This document shows, piece after piece, positions 12,201 through 27,400 of a DNA stretch of 64,000 bases. A program made the translations under genes and the position numbers. The notes under the pieces were generated by a model, which was not told the origin of the DNA, ran no database searches, and saw only the letters and a list, made by a program, of their open reading frames with translations. Each line of letters starts with the position of its first letter. The stretch's first letter is position 1. Source of the DNA: Branchiostoma floridae (taxonomy: Eukaryota > Chordata > Leptocardii > Amphioxiformes > Branchiostomatidae); NCBI RefSeq assembly GCF_000003815.2, contig NC_049982.1:22217936-22281935 (forward strand). Reading direction: 5' to 3'.

Positions 12201-15200
12201 ATAGAATCATGTCATGCTAAAAGATAATTGACAACTTGTTAAAAGCATTTCTGGCTGTGAAGTACATGTAACTGGATCACCATGTATTGTTTGACAGACT
12301 AACAATGATTTGGATGAACAGGTCAGAGACTGACAATAGTCATACTGGGGCTACAACTCTTTTTTTCCAGCTCACTTCATCCATTCAGAGCTTGTTCTGT
12401 AAGCAACACATGTGGACACAGGCTGAGCACATTGTTTATCTCATTAGTAAGGTTAGAGCCAACGCTGGAACAAGGAGAAATCCAGCAACAAGCTCTGTCC
12501 AACAGACCACACATGTCTTCTTCATTTTTTAGTATCATCTGATTCAAAAACTGTCTAGTGAGTCTTAAATCTGGCTTATTCCATCATTATTTATCCAGTT
12601 TTTCCAGTATTTGATAACAACATGTAGAGAGAAGGTTGTACTTCCCAGTGGCGTGTCATCTGTACTGCATTGAGGCTGCCAACAATCTAATACTCCACTA
12701 ATCAACTAGGGGCAAAAGAATCTAGGCTCCCCCTGCTTGGTTCATTATATTGATCAGGTGCAAATTACGACCAGCCGCCCCCACTTCATACACCAGTGAC
12801 AAGGTAACAAGCTTTGGGAGACCCAATATCTGGGGAGAGCACCTGCCCACAAAGAAAGGTCACCGACCTCAAATTAAGTTACTTAAGTCTTTCTATGCCT
12901 GCTGGTGCCTCCTGTTCCAGAACGGGACAACCGTCCCGCTCCCCTTTTCAAGGTCCATGGGAAAATGTCAGGTTTTATCAGGTGTAATCCCCCGCTACAG
13001 TTGAGAGGTGCTATCTCTGGACTCACCACAGTGTGTCGGAATGTTCTATTGTAATTTTGGTCAGCAGAGGTTGTGACCATGCTGCGTTAATAAAGGTAAT
13101 ACTGAGGAGGGCTTCATTTTCTCACGGGGATGCAAGAGAGAACATTTATAGGGGAACTTCAAGTGTTTATGTCTTCTTCCAGCTTTAACAAAACTGAAAT
13201 CCTGCCATGAACTGGCCACTCAGTTCTACCTTCACTCTGCCTTCAGAGTGGGTATATGATACCATTCACAGCTGGATTCCAGGCTATAAAATTGCAGTTC
13301 TTTCATCTGAGTCTGACATGTAGTATGCAACTAACAGCACACGCATGAAAATGAAACTCTGAACTTGGTTTCTGATAAAATTGTGCCTTCCACTTTTTGT
13401 ATTGGCACCAATGACCAAATCTACCAATGTTTGGACATTATTTGTTCATTTTGATAGATTATGATTGTTTTGTTCTAAATGGTTATTGATAGGATTACCA
13501 TTGTTCAATTCTTCCTCACTATCCCAGTGATTGTTCTTTTCTTTCCTTGTCATTACCTGCAAATGAGGTGTCTAAGTCAGCCCAGCCTTGATTATGTAGA
13601 GAGGACAGCCAATACCAATCAACCACAGGACATTAACATGCTGACTGCCCTCAAAGCTGATTTCTGTTGACCTTGTCATTCGCAAATTGGCATTCACACT
13701 TTATTTGGACATTTATGAGACATGTACTAGTACAGAGACAAAGGAATTGCTCTGATTCAGTTTGATTATAGAATCGTACAGTCTAGCCTGTGATGATTTC
13801 TCTGCTCACATACATGCTTGTATGTCTACAATGTACCAAGAAACATTTTGGTCAGGAGAAAAGGTGTTTCATGTCTAACATATGACCCAAATGCACACTG
13901 ATGTCAAACATATTATATCTGCCTATAAGCCTTTAATTGGCAGCCTTGAGGACTCCCAGGTTAACTTTCAGGTCTTGGCAAGTAAATCCTACAACATGTT
14001 CCTCTGATCTCCTGATCTGGAAACCTTCCATACTGTGAGTTGAGCTATTGTTTATGTTTTAGTGCTGTTATGTACTTATCACAATAAGCTTTCATTAGTA
14101 ATCCAATTATGCTACAAACATAGACTAATTACTTGAAGATAAAACATTTTTTGTTTAATGTTAACAGTAAACTTAAAGTGTAAACTTAAGGAAGTCAGTC
14201 AGCTTTTATTTAGAAGGTGTCACATATGAGTTGGAAAGTTGGTCAACGTTAGTGAGAGTCTACTTTAAGGAAGAAAAGCTGCAAGGCTTCCAAGACAGTT
14301 CCATCAGTCCTAAAGCCAAATCCTGGTCCCAATGTGATAAGCACAGGTTCACATTCCCAGATTAACACTTGCCTCCCCACCTGCACAGCTTCAACCTCCG
14401 CTAAAGGACTGGTCCATTTACAACTTTGGGTGGGAGGCGAATCTTACTTTCCTCCCATGTAGATTAGAGGAGTCTGTTGGGCATACTGCCAATACTAAAT
14501 GTATCTATGCAGCAGCGAGTATGTATTACCTGACATACTTATAATACATACTACACTTTATATAAAGTTTGGCAGGTTGACTTTGCTTTACGCTGCTTTG
14601 AGGCGGCAACTACAGTGTATGCTTTTCACATTGCACAGCTTACACTCTACCTTAAATCTGAGCAGTCCAGCTATGAATCACCTGGAATTAAAACAGCTGA
14701 CAAACATATTCTCCAGTAACATTTGGTCAAACAGAATGACATCTTGTAAAATGAATTATCAATCGAAAAGGAAACACCAACAAAGTACGATAAAACTAGA
14801 TGGCAAGTTCCTCTCTCCCTAAGTGCATAAGCACGTCCAAACTACAGGAGCTGCATGTACTTGTAATCCTGCCACAGCTGACAACTTGTTCCCACAAATG
14901 TTCCCAACGGTTAAACAAACATGGGCTGGTATCTGATGGTGGGTCCATATTGATGCCTTCACCTGTATATAGGATTGGGAGAGGTAGTCAGGATCAGGAT
15001 GGAGTGTAGATAGGATGTCAGGTAAGCATGCTGCCGGGGAAGTTTGGGCAGCTAAAATAAGAATAGGAATTTGGAGTTTATTTATAAATAAGACCTACAA
15101 CTTGTCATCTAGATGTCAGGCTGAGGGACCCCACAGGAGGGGGATGTGTTGAAATGATGGATGTCAAGTGTCTTCCTGTGCCATGGTCAACCACAGGATT

Positions 15201-15215
15201 TCCTAAACAACTCAG
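9226..15215. other. Non-coding stretch in the presumed Slit intron 4
   Basis: Six kilobases without a supported exon. A 133-codon frame at 10682-11083 on the plus strand has no domain or splice context. Some segments (for example 11730-12060) look less simple than background and might be conserved non-coding DNA, but nothing decisive is visible. Confidence 0.45.
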
Positions 15216-15480
15216 TCAGGAGACAGCACCATGTTTTACTAGATGCTGTACCAGGAGACAGCAATTAATTTTACTGTCTGTTGTGCCAGGAGACAGCACC
15301 ATTTTTACTGTCTGTTGTGCTGGGAGACAGCACCATTTTTACTATCTGCTATAGAAGGTGACAGCACCATGTTTTACTGTCTCCCAATATACCAGGAGAC
15401 AGCATTATTTTTACTATCTGCTACAGAAGGTGACAGCACTATGTTTTTTACTTTCCAATATACCAGGAGACAGTACCAGA
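15216..15480. repeat. Minisatellite, 34-38 bp unit, 8 copies
   Basis: The core caggagacagcaccat followed by tttttactgtctg recurs with GACAGC or GACAGT starts at 15222, 15257, 15292, 15326, 15360, 15398, 15432 and 15469. The copies are diverged and alternate between CAGGAGACAGC and GAAGGTGACAGC variants, suggesting a dimeric higher-order unit late in the array. Confidence 0.93.
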
Positions 15481-18400
15481 GACGGCATTATAACCAACTG
15501 CTAGAATGTCCTGATGGACTGCAATGTGTGGAATAAGAAGTTATCAAAGAAATGCCCCCAGATGGTCTTACCAACCATGCACTTAACAAGAACTATAATA
15601 ATGCAGATGCATTGCAAAATTCTAGATGTCTTGATTTCATGACAAGAGAGTGTTCCTGAAAAGCTCCAGTTGAATACCCCTAAGGACCAGCAGAAAGGTG
15701 GTTAAGATTTAAGTAGTCCCAGGTGGGTCATCCTCTTTACAAACAGACACCTCCCACTTCCTCCTCAGAGACCTCAGGGGTATGGATATAATTACCTTCC
15801 ATCTGGGATGGACAGGTTCAGATATCCTCTTTTCTAGATAAGGACAGAAGCTAGGATAGGCTGCCATGTGCAAACTGTTTGCCCAGATTTGTTCAGGCTT
15901 CCTTCAAGCCCCCATCTTGTTGTCTGTTTTGATATAGGACTTGGTAGCTGGCTTCCCCCACTCCAGTTTTCCTTGGTTGGAATTTGGCCACTTCTGGCCA
16001 GCAGGAAATAATAACTGTGACCAGATAAGATGTGGTGACACTTGTATGGATGAGAGGAGAGCTGCTGCCTGTGGCCACAACACACATGCCTGGCTGCCAA
16101 CCACCAGAACATGCACATCTGGGCCTCCATCTGACCATACAGGTCCTGGACACCAACCAAACATTGGCATGGAAGTCAAAAATGCACCAAACACACCTTC
16201 CAAACTGTATTTGTGAGTTTATGAACAGATTAATTCTGCATCCGATAACAGGGCAGAAGTGTGGGGAACCGTCCTGGTTGTTGGTATGTTTGGTGAGATG
16301 TGATCAACATGTTTGTATGGGTAGGTTCACAGGTGGAGTGTGAGGAATGCACACATGAGACAAGCTGGTGTGGTACAACATGCCTTCTCTCCTCATCACT
16401 TCCTGAAGCTTCCTCAGGTATGAGGGGAAAGTATTTGTGCCATATTGATGATGAAAACAGTCTCCACTTGTCTAACATCACTGATTCTTCCACACACTGT
16501 TTTGATGCTACTGATCATCTGTTACAACAACATAATTACTACAAGCTAGGTTACACAACCTTTCAACCAAAGGCTGCAACCACACGGAGACCACTGAAAG
16601 GCCAAAGCTTTCACCAATCCTTCAATGAATTTCATAGATAAAGAACAATCCATCTTTACTTTTTGTGTATTTTATTGCGTTCTTAAATCATACTTATGCG
16701 TCTCGCATCATTTTCCAATTAAGAAATAAAGGGTCCCACAAATCCAATATTGGTCCCTTAGTGTGGTAGGTGCTGAATCCCTAACCATTGACTGTCTACT
16801 CTAGCACCATTCCTGACACACAAAATGTTAGGACAACTGGTACTTCAACATGTTTATTATGCCTCCTCCCGTGTTATATTGCTGCACAATAGCCACTTCC
16901 AGAACCTCTTCACGTTTCATGCTATGTGGTGCATAAGCTGTATCATGACTCGTCCTGGTCTTTTTGTCTCAAGAAGCGCAGAAGTTTCCCTGATGCCTAA
17001 AATAGCTGACCCTGTTTGGAGATCCCAGCAATGGGAAAGACAAGCAAGTGAGATTTACTTTTACACCATTCCATGAGATATAAGGAGAGAACATAAAAGA
17101 CAAGTATAACTTACTGTATTTCAGTAAAGCATAGCATTACCAGAAGAAATACACAAATTGTCCTTCGAAAAGTTGTCAGCTTTTGTATGCATCAGATAAG
17201 CTATTGCCTACAATTGTGACTTTGTTGTTCATGTTCATACAGCTTGTCATTGATTGTTGTAGATGTATACCATGGAGACCAGAAGCTGGATTAAAGCACA
17301 ATTGTGTTATGATACATTTTGTGTTTTGTAGGTCTCAACTTCCCAGACAAATTGGCTTTTTTTCAGTAGCTGATGCCAACATGTCAAATTGGCTCCTGAA
17401 TGAACATCATACAGAACCACAGCTTACATGTTATCCATAGCTTTTTGGCATCGTCACGTTTTTGTCATTACGGCTTTATGTCCTTTGTACATTTCTGTGG
17501 CTGGTCCCGAAGCCAGCCGTTATGGACTTTGCCTCAATACAGGGTGATCTCACAGAAACAAGATACTGTCGCCAGGCTGGACAATACGGTAATTCCTTTC
17601 TATTGTGTGTGTGCTGCCCTGCCTTGCCTGGATTGTACTAACATTATAATTACATTGTTTCACATGCCAACTACTTGTACGCTTTCCTTCACATCCAACT
17701 TTCTCCAAGGCAACAACCTTTCCTCAGCAATTATCACACCACTCCTGTAAAGCTGTGCCTTTAGAGGTGCTGAACATAATTAATTCCTTATTGCCCCATT
17801 ATAATGATTATAGTCATCGTGTCCTCAGGTGGGGCTAAATGACAGGTGAGTGATTCTAGCTGTAAGGTATGTCCCATCAAAGCTTCTGATAAACCCACAT
17901 GCTTTACATGCCTTTATTACACATCATCTCCCCTGGCCTGACAGTGATCCTGTGCAGAAGGATGGGTGGAGTTGGGCAGACCTTTTAGTGGTAAAGCGGG
18001 TGGGCAGATAGCAGGGTTGTACATGTGAGCCCAGTAGCTGGGGCCCTGAGCTGACACATGATATTAGGGACAACACAGCTGCCCCTGTCTGTCTGGTTTA
18101 TGTGTCCAGCACCATGGCAGGGCCATAGACTGTTCCTGTGCTACATGTATATCAAACATTGCCATTAAACAGGCTTGGGTCCGCTTGGTGGGAAGAAATG
18201 AAGGGGGCAGAAGAGTTGTCATGGCTACATACAGTGACGAAAATGATACATGGGGTCAAATAGATCCACAGACCAATGTGTAAACTGAAAATGTCTAACT
18301 TGGAAGCTTTCCATTGTCAATGTTCACTTTTGAGGAAACTAATGATTATTCTACATATTGATTTGGAATACTTGATTTCTGTGACATGTTAGAGTTTCAG

Positions 18401-21400
18401 CAATACTCTGGCATTGCAGGTGACTCTTGTCACATTTTCACATCTGCAAAGGGCATTACAGCTTATCTTATGTTCCTGTCACCAATACCAGCCCCTTGAC
18501 ACATTGCTGAACTCCACACTATAACTAACACACCTTTACTTCTACATGTACTTTGATTTACCAAAACCAAGAGACTGATTACAGATTCCTTTAAATCTTT
18601 TACTGCTGACTGTGGAATGCCCTCGTCAGCGTTAACATTTAAAACCACTAATTAACTCCCAAGGCAAGGAACCACATCAGTGCTTTGATGACCAGTTATA
18701 ATCCTAATGAGCGGCAGGATGAATGAACACTGATGACGATCAAAGCCCTTTGTTCGCCAACCCTGTCATAACGTCTCTGCTCTGATGGACGAAAGTCACA
18801 GGATGTTGTTTACTAAACATCCTATTTATGTACTATCAGGTAACATTTGTGTTTGAGTCACAGCAGAACTATCCATGCACAAAATTCCTCCTCAACTTCA
18901 AAGACTTCTCAGGTAAATTCCTTATCAGTTGCTACAATTGTGGAGACAGCAGGTAGAGGTTATTTTAGTTACCCATGATCGCTCTGTGGTGATTATCAAG
19001 TGTTTTGATGATTGTTAATTCAGAGCTGTCTGTTTTCTTAGCAGCGCGTGGCTAATCATAATACCAGTATGCACGATACCAAATATAAAGTATAATCATG
19101 CAGGGACTGTTGTTGCCAGTTATTGCACTTGTCTACAATCCACCCTATAAAAAAGGTCACATAACAACACAAATCACTCTGAAGAGGTCTAAAGTCTAAA
19201 ACGTGCTCACTGTGCTGCTACAGCAACCGGCACAATAGGTTCCCTGTACTGTGGTTTCACCATAAAACTTACAAATTTATGGTGCATCAATATCCTGCCA
19301 CTGTGCATCAGTAAATCTTGGAACAGGTCAGTTCCTCCTGCATAGTGGTGGCTCTTGTGAGATAACCATAGACCTTTGGTGCAATGATTTAGCGTTCACC
19401 ATAGTGGCTGGCCCATCTCAAAATAAATCCAAGTAAAATGTACCTACAAGTATAACACACTATTGACAGAATGCCACAGCTACCTTCAACATACAACTTT
19501 GTGGTACACTTTGTTAAACTAAAGGCAAAACATTAAACAATCCTTGAAGTCGGGGTAAACACTTCCTTCCGTGCAAGATGCGAGGCCAAAATTAGATTAC
19601 CTATAAAGTCCTTGATGTATACTCGGTACATTTCTCTTTTTGGTCAAATATTATATGGAAGCAGCCGACAGTATCATTTGATGAAGCAGCCAACAATATC
19701 ATTTGATGAGGCAGTTATTGTGACATGTTCTTTCTTCTCAGGGTACAGCTCGGAACATTTAGCCTGATTAGAGAGCTTTACTGTATACTTAATGTATCAC
19801 ACCTGTGTCTACCTGTCACTAACTATATTTACTCAAAGGCACCTGGTCTGTTGGCCAGCAGGGTCAAGTCACACTACACTCAACTTGCAAGTAGAGCTGA
19901 AGTAGTTGAGGGAGACATGCCTTCATATGAACCAAGTCAAGTAGCAAGAGTTGGGATCCTAGTCTGTTCTGATGCCTTGCATGTTTTTGAACTACACCGA
20001 CATGGACCTAAAAATATCTCTTACGCTGTTAGGGATGCCGCTAATCCGACACACCTCTAATCCTCCGAGATAAGAAGATTTTCTGCTTACTGAGCCTGAA
20101 TTAATCCTCTTCAAGTTGTGATGCACTAAAGGAGATTGTAACCCGATGCGTACCTGTGCCAGGTTTACCTGTTGTGTCTTTGTTAGTACAGTGAACAGTA
20201 ATTGTCTTGTATGTAGGGATGCAGGATTAACTTCTGATGTAAACAAGGAAATCTCAAAAGTCTGCTTTTACCAGTACATAATCAGGTGATAAATTTTGGA
20301 ATCAAGAATTAGAACAAATAGATGCCACATCTGCACATAAAGTATATAATGATGATGATGATTATTACAATGTGATATTTAAGGATTTTTTAGAACTGTG
20401 TGGCTGTATAGCTCTTCAAGGGGAAGTTCAAAGAGAAGAACGGGTTTGACCAGGTGCTAAATCATTGGACTTTTCATGCAGTTTTGTAGTTGCATTCTGA
20501 AAGGTGGAGGAGGGGCTGTAATATGGCAGAAACAGAAACAGTCTCAGGGCAGATGTGGTCACCTGACCCTGATGTTCTGTGAAATTTGTACCCCCCCTTC
20601 CTGAATGCTCCAGGAGCAGATCAAATTACAGGATTCAATGTGTAGAACGAATGAATAAGACATGGTTTTTCATCATGGTGAGTTTTCCAGAAGGCTGGGT
20701 AGAAGTGTGGTGCATCTGCCATGACTAATCTATGTCACGCTCAGGAGTCCACACATGTAAGTACAATGCCACATCAGTGTGTTCACAAAGCCCCTTGTAC
20801 AAGAGTTTCCCTTGCCTGCTGGTGAACTGTGCTGGGATGCCACCCACCTTGTCAGACCTGTTTTCCAGGTCAGAGACAAGATGCTCTTTGGATGCTGCTC
20901 AATACAAATTATGAGACAAATCTTTCTGTTCTCCAGTATTCTAACATCCGGATCACATAGGCAGTCCACAGGGCAGGCTCCAGGGGTGGCGCATTACTGT
21001 TGCTGTTTCTGTTTATTTGTTGATTTAGTGCCGTTCTCTGGTTGCCTTGGTAATCCGTGTACCCCGAGGTCGGAGGTTGGACCCACTGACTCCTACAGCA
21101 ACTGGCATGTTAGTAGTAAGGGTTGCATATTGTCCTCTGGAAAGGATCAAAAACTAGAGAGCGAAGCTTGTTCCACAAAAGGACAGTTCTTAACCAGCTA
21201 TACAGAAACAGAAGCTGGTGTGTTATGCAAAGGTTAAATGTACCTTTTTAAAAAGTTTTTTGGCTCGATACGACAAAGTTTCAAGAAATATACACGACAT
21301 CCAGTGGCCCTGGCGGAAGTTGGTGCCTGTTGTTGTCTCAGTGTCCACAAGACGTGCTGACGTCATGGTGCGGCGGGTGGCACACGTGCACGCCACAAGG

Positions 21401-24400
21401 TGCGGGAACTTCGCACGTCCATGCCAATCGGTATGAAGTGGTTTTTAATTGCCCTTTGAACTCGACGCACTTAGCCAGCAATGTTGGGGGAAAATGGCGG
21501 CCATCAATTTGTGACCACCACAATATTTCTTCTGGCAAAAAAAGAACATCAGTACAAAAATTTTATCTGCAAAGTCCGCTATGGCAATAGTCATTGTTAA
21601 AGAGCCTTTATCTGCAAAAAGCTTTTCAAACATTCCATGCTAGTCAGTAAAGATTGCCTTAGTTGCTCAAAGTGCAGCCTCCAATATTCCTTGCCAATTA
21701 AATCAAGGTTCTTATTAACCAGCACACTATGATCTAATCAGTGATACCAAAATTGAAAGCATTCCGTTTCAGTAACTTTCATTGTCATTCTGTGATAAAC
21801 AAGCCTTTAAAAGAGAAGTCTGGTCCCCTGTGTGGATCAAAGCTGGGAATCACAATGGTGAACTTTTTACCTTTTTTGTCCATACAGTTCAGTTTTTATC
21901 TCCATCGCCACATTTGTCATTCAGTAGCCATGGCAACCATTCCACCTAGACAATTCCCCTGTGTCTGACCAAATGTGACTGAGTGCATTATGATTCCACA
22001 ATATTCATGTCAGACTTGTAAATGAGAATTTTCATCATTCACCCCTCATATAACCACAGACAAGTCATTTATCATTCCCTCGACAATAGAACGGAGGACA
22101 ACAGAGATGGCCGCTTTGCCTGATATTTTATGATGACTTCATTATGATTCACACCAGTGTTCTTGTCTTTCACATCTCAGTGTACTCATGCCCTGTCTAC
22201 ACTATGGACCAGTCAATCCCCTAATCTCCAAGCAGATGTAAGGTTAACCATCAAAAATGCAATACTAGAAGAGAGTACTAAATGTTGAAAAAACTGGTCC
22301 CAGGGGTAATATGCAGAGAATGGGCCAGATCCTAACATCTGCTTGGACAATATCAATCCCCCCTATATATTGGTATCTTTTATCTTTGAATAAACTCTCT
22401 GCACAGGACAAATAACTGAAACTTTTCCATTTGACTAACTGAGTTCTGCAGAATCAGTTCACCCTGTCAGACCCATCATCCATCCAGACAGTGCCAAGGT
22501 GATTATTGATGAGGGCTATATGTGCACTCAGATATGTAATAAGCTCCAGTTATGAAAATTCTATATCAATTTAATGCCACCTGCTAATGACATTACAATG
22601 GGCATGGAAACTTGTCTCCTGTGTCTCATGAATAAAGATAACGAGTGGCTTTTCCCTGACAACACCTGGTGTCGCGTTTACGGTAAGACGATGGGGGGGG
22701 GGTCTATATGTATCATGTATGCTATTATATGCTTCACAATAAATTCAGACATAACGTTACCCCTCTTGAGTCAGGTTGGTAACTTTGTACAATAAACTAT
22801 CAATTGATCAGCTGCTGCCATTTTTGCTCCATTACTTCATGAATTACAGAAACCAATACCGGTGGATTCTAACTTGCTTTCATTTTGAGGCCGAATACAG
22901 CTGAAATGAAAAATCTGGCCAATACACCGTACCTAAACACTACAATAGATGTCAACCCACCAATAGAATATAGATTTTGTCTGGCCCTGCGCCAGAGTCT
23001 CCCACAGAATGTTAAACACCTCAGCAGTGATGGAGGAGAGGTAAGTGATCCGGAGCCGGGACTAATTATCAGGATTGCGGTTGCAGCAAATTAGATTCCT
23101 CATGCAAGATGATTAAATAATTTCCTTTTTCCTGCATTCCAGGGGACTGCCAGCCCGGTAATTATAGGCCTTCTCCTTCTGAAGGAATCCTTCAAATGTT
23201 CCGGACTTTCTGAAGTGTAAAGTTTGAATAGTTCAGGAGAGGTATTACATTTAGTAACTGCAGCTATGGGACACAAATTTGCCATTCACTACACCATGGC
23301 CATAACTTACATAAACACCCAAGTATTAATCCATTAAATCCCTAGTGTGTTTTATTGCCTGTTCTAATGAGGCTGACATTTAAGTGCTAATGCTCCATCT
23401 CTACTGCAATTTGCCCTTATTACGGAGAGCCGATAAAAACATGTAACAATAAAAAAGATAAAGATAAAATGGAGACTGTAAGTTTGATAGGACTTCGTTG
23501 GAAATAGAACAGTGCAACTGTTGGAAACAGATATTTCATGTCCCTACATGGAATACACTGGCACTCTTACAGGACAACGCAGAAAGAATCGATGGTGCCA
23601 AGGGTTCAATAAGCAAGTATATGATAATGGGGAAAGTAATTTTCCCCTACAGTGCTCACAGACAATACAAGCTGTACTGTTCAATACAAGGATCTAACCT
23701 GCCAGAAAAAGCTGTTAAAGGAAACCTGTTCAGCTGGGGAGACTGGAGGGCTGACTTGCAATGTTGCTTCTAACATTAATCGATTAAAGTCCATCTTTAA
23801 AAACCAGGAATCATTTTTGTTGACTAAGAAAACCTAAGCCTCTAATTTTGGAACAGTTTATTGGCCATCCCTCCCCTAATTTCATAAATAGCCCCCCTGG
23901 AGTTATCCCTCCAATAAGGATAAAGACGTTAAGTCCCGTCATAAGCAAGCTAACAATAACAACAACCAGCTAAGTTGTTGTTAATGAGCAACGTTCTCTT
24001 TTATGAACTGATATGGACCATGGAGTTTGAAGTATATCTAGACTAATGCCAATGACACAATGTAATGTACCCTACCAATGTCCCTAGTTGTCAGGACATA
24101 AATAGGCAAATTTCAGAACTCTGACACCAACTTGATTACTCTGACCTCAAATTGGCAGGCGATCCATTACCTATAAACAGGTAAGTCCTTCTTTCAGAAG
24201 TACCCAATTCAAACTGCGTGCTAAGTACATTACTGAGACTGTGGAGCACGGGATGTATTTTGAACCTCCTTCCTGAGACTGCGTGATACTCAGACTGCAT
24301 CTTAAATGATGTTAAAGTAGTACAAGGAAGAACTGTGTTTTTTCTCCCTAGGAGCATCTAACAATGGAGAGGAGTTTGAAGCAGTGACCACTTTCCCGGC

Positions 24401-27400
24401 TCTCAGCTTTGCATGTTCCGATAACGTCTGCTTTAGAACAACATGCCATACAATAGGAGGCTGGGTCCGGGGTGCAAACGATACTTAGCCTGACAAGGTA
24501 GACCCGTGTTATGTGGCCAAGAGCCTTTACATGCATATTGAGTTTGTTCTAGATACTATCTTCTGGGGATCTTGGGTGATGAAATGACTGGGGTATGAGA
24601 CAGGTACATTCCTCCTCGGCAGTGAATAGGGCCTTGCTCCCCCATTGTTTCTGCCAGGAAGCTTTTTGCAATGGATACTTGCTTTAGAATGGCCAGGTCT
24701 TTGTCCCAAACATCTGTCCACACTGTCTGGCTTTCTCACTATCTGCTCAAGGGTACAAGCTCAGAGTTGGAGGGGGGAGTGAAGGTCTCAGCAGTGGGCC
24801 TGTCCCACATAGAGTGCAGGCAGCCAACAGTGGAATAACTTAATTACCAGAAAGGAGCCAGGAAAGATTTAGCAGCAGCCCAAGCAACACAATTCCAGCT
24901 TTCCTACACTTTATTCACAGACTACATTTCAATAATCAAATACCCCACCACAGACTGGCTTTTGTCAGAGTGTATTCATTCCCCTCGGAGGCTCTGAATG
25001 GAAGGGCAGCAGAGGGACAAAACTCCCAGGGAGTGGCTGTATGGGGAATGAGAAGAGAGGGCAGCAGAGAGCACCGCTCCAGGTTTCCCTGAACAACGGT
25101 CGTGCTGCGCTCCATGTTCCTTGTGTCAGTTCTAAATCTCTAAACAACAGTTGTGCTATGGTGCCTGACAGATTCCCTGTTGGCAGACAATGTTGGCATA
25201 GCCATGGTGGATGATAATAAGAAAGTCTGCCCTCTGAATCAATTATCTTGGGAAGGCTTCCAGCATGTTAATGAAAGCACTGAAAGATCTGATTTGTGCC
25301 TGGATGACCATGGTGTCAAACAACGTTAAACCAAACAGCACGAATTGGAATTCCAACTTAAGATGGACACTATTTGTGGCTTTGTTAGTCTATACAGAAC
25401 AGGAATAGCACAATGTAGCCAATAATATCTTCTATGCTGTACCCAAACAACTCAAGATGACTTTGCTATTCACTAGTTTCAATATAGAAGAAAATACCTT
25501 CACCAGGCATACCACAGAAAAACCTGTAGTGTTCTGTTATCCCTAAAAAATGTCACTCACAATGCCCTGAGCTGCTAAATTTGTATGCACACCCTGAAGC
25601 CCTCCCCGTTTGAAATTGATTGGATTAATGGAAAACCCTTGTTATCCCAAATTGTGTTATCTGGTTTAGACACCTCTAAATTAAATACTCCAAATCAACT
25701 GCTGGTTTGATCCGACAGGCCACTTGTAGAGAAGACAAGCAGTTGTCCATGACATGTTCCACCACTACTTCTGATGGTTTCTCAGTGCTCAGGGGGCTTT
25801 CAACAACCGCCCGTCTTACAGCACCTGTCTATTCTACCTTTCACAAAGGCACAACCAAACAAAAGGCCCATGCATGTGTGACCGCACACCCCCCAAGAAA
25901 ACACAGGCATCGTTAGGTAAACATATGCACCATGTGTCCAGAGGAGTGCTGAAACATTCCCGGTCAGAAGGTACAGTAGGGGTGACTAACACAGGTCTGA
26001 CACACACTATCAACATGAATCCCAATGACATTCCCTGGGCAGTGGAATCCCTCACCCAGCAGCCTATAGAGGACAACCCTTGCAAAGATAGACCTGGCAA
26101 ATATGTGCATTTATATGCATTGCACATTAATTGGGTAACTATGTACAAAGTGTGAAGGGTATGTACTCTCTGCGATTTGTGTGCTCAGGTGCAAGCGGGT
26201 TGCTCACACAGGGACAAAGGCCACACGAGGGAACAACACATGTCCACTGAGCCACCGCACATATCCAACGCACATAGAGACTGCATTATACCCTTTCACT
26301 TTTGTGACACAAATTTCCCAAGAAGGGCATCAGTATCAGGATTGTGTGTCTAGGGGCTGTTGCCAAGGCAACGGTGAAGCTATCCCTTGAAGCACCGGCT
26401 GACGTCCTGATCAGATGAAGTGCCGTTCTGTACAGTCAGCCTCGTTCTTAAAGGAAAGAATGAAGTAAACGTGCCATGCCCGAAGGATCTTACGAAACAG
26501 CAGCGCAAATCTCCAGGATTACGCTCCTACGCTTCTTTACCTGCTTTATATTTGTGGCTTTCAAGCCCACAGTGCCCAGAAAGCAGTGTTTAGCTTCCTC
26601 GCTATGGTCGCCTGGAAGCTAAGCTGGCTCTCCGAATGAAAAGGACACCCATGTGCTGGCCCTTTGACTGGACCTGGCCGCGCTGACGACATGCTAAGCA
26701 AACATTTGGCAACACTGGACGCCGCCGTAAGTACCACTGGCTGGTGGAATGGAAAACATGGCATACAAATATACATCACCAGGAAAGGCTTTGCCAATAC
26801 AGAATGGCTTTTCAAGGTCTAACACCCCTTCAAACAGAATTCTATCACCCAAATCCCACATTAGGATTGTACCATTGCCGTCATATGGGGGCCCAGGGTT
26901 ATCACCTATGACTCTATGTCCCGATGTGCCGTCATTAGACAGTAAAACAAACTTGTTTTGGATTTAAATGTGTTTTGCCAAAGATAGAGGATGTGGTAAA
27001 TACAGCAGAGTATTAGAGGATTGGGTAATCCTGACGCTGGGGGATTTGCATACCTGAAACCATCTGGCAATCCTTAAGTAAGGTTAATGCCTTCAACTCC
27101 TCCCTGCCCTAAAAGGGGCACTTTTTGCACTTGAAGCGCTAATGAGACAGTCCTCTCCCCTCTGAATAGGGGACGGCAAAACTTTCTTCTGGCAAAAGCA
27201 TACTTAACTGAGTGGTCTCTGATGCACGCCACTAAAAGGTCCATTTAGGACGAGTGCTTTACGATGGAAAAGCTTGTTCATCCATACGTTCAGAATATCC
27301 ACAAGCCCCCGCAGTACTCCATGATGGAGTAGAACATACACTTAGGACTGAGCCACCATTGCACTTCTACTTCTGCCGTAACATCTTAGACAAAAAGTGG

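Noticed and set aside
21030-21095. tRNA-like B box (GGAGGTTGGACC) suggesting a tRNA-derived SINE
   Set aside because: The T-stem does not pair, no clear A box or tail is present, and there is only one copy in the window.
20779-21237. 152-codon plus-strand frame, the longest in that part of the window
   Set aside because: No domain or family signature, Cys-rich noise, and no exon logic.
22440-22560. Plus-strand frame VHPVRPIIHPDSAKVIIDEG
   Set aside because: Reads like protein, but it has no good acceptor or donor and sits alone between stops; could be chance or conserved non-coding DNA.
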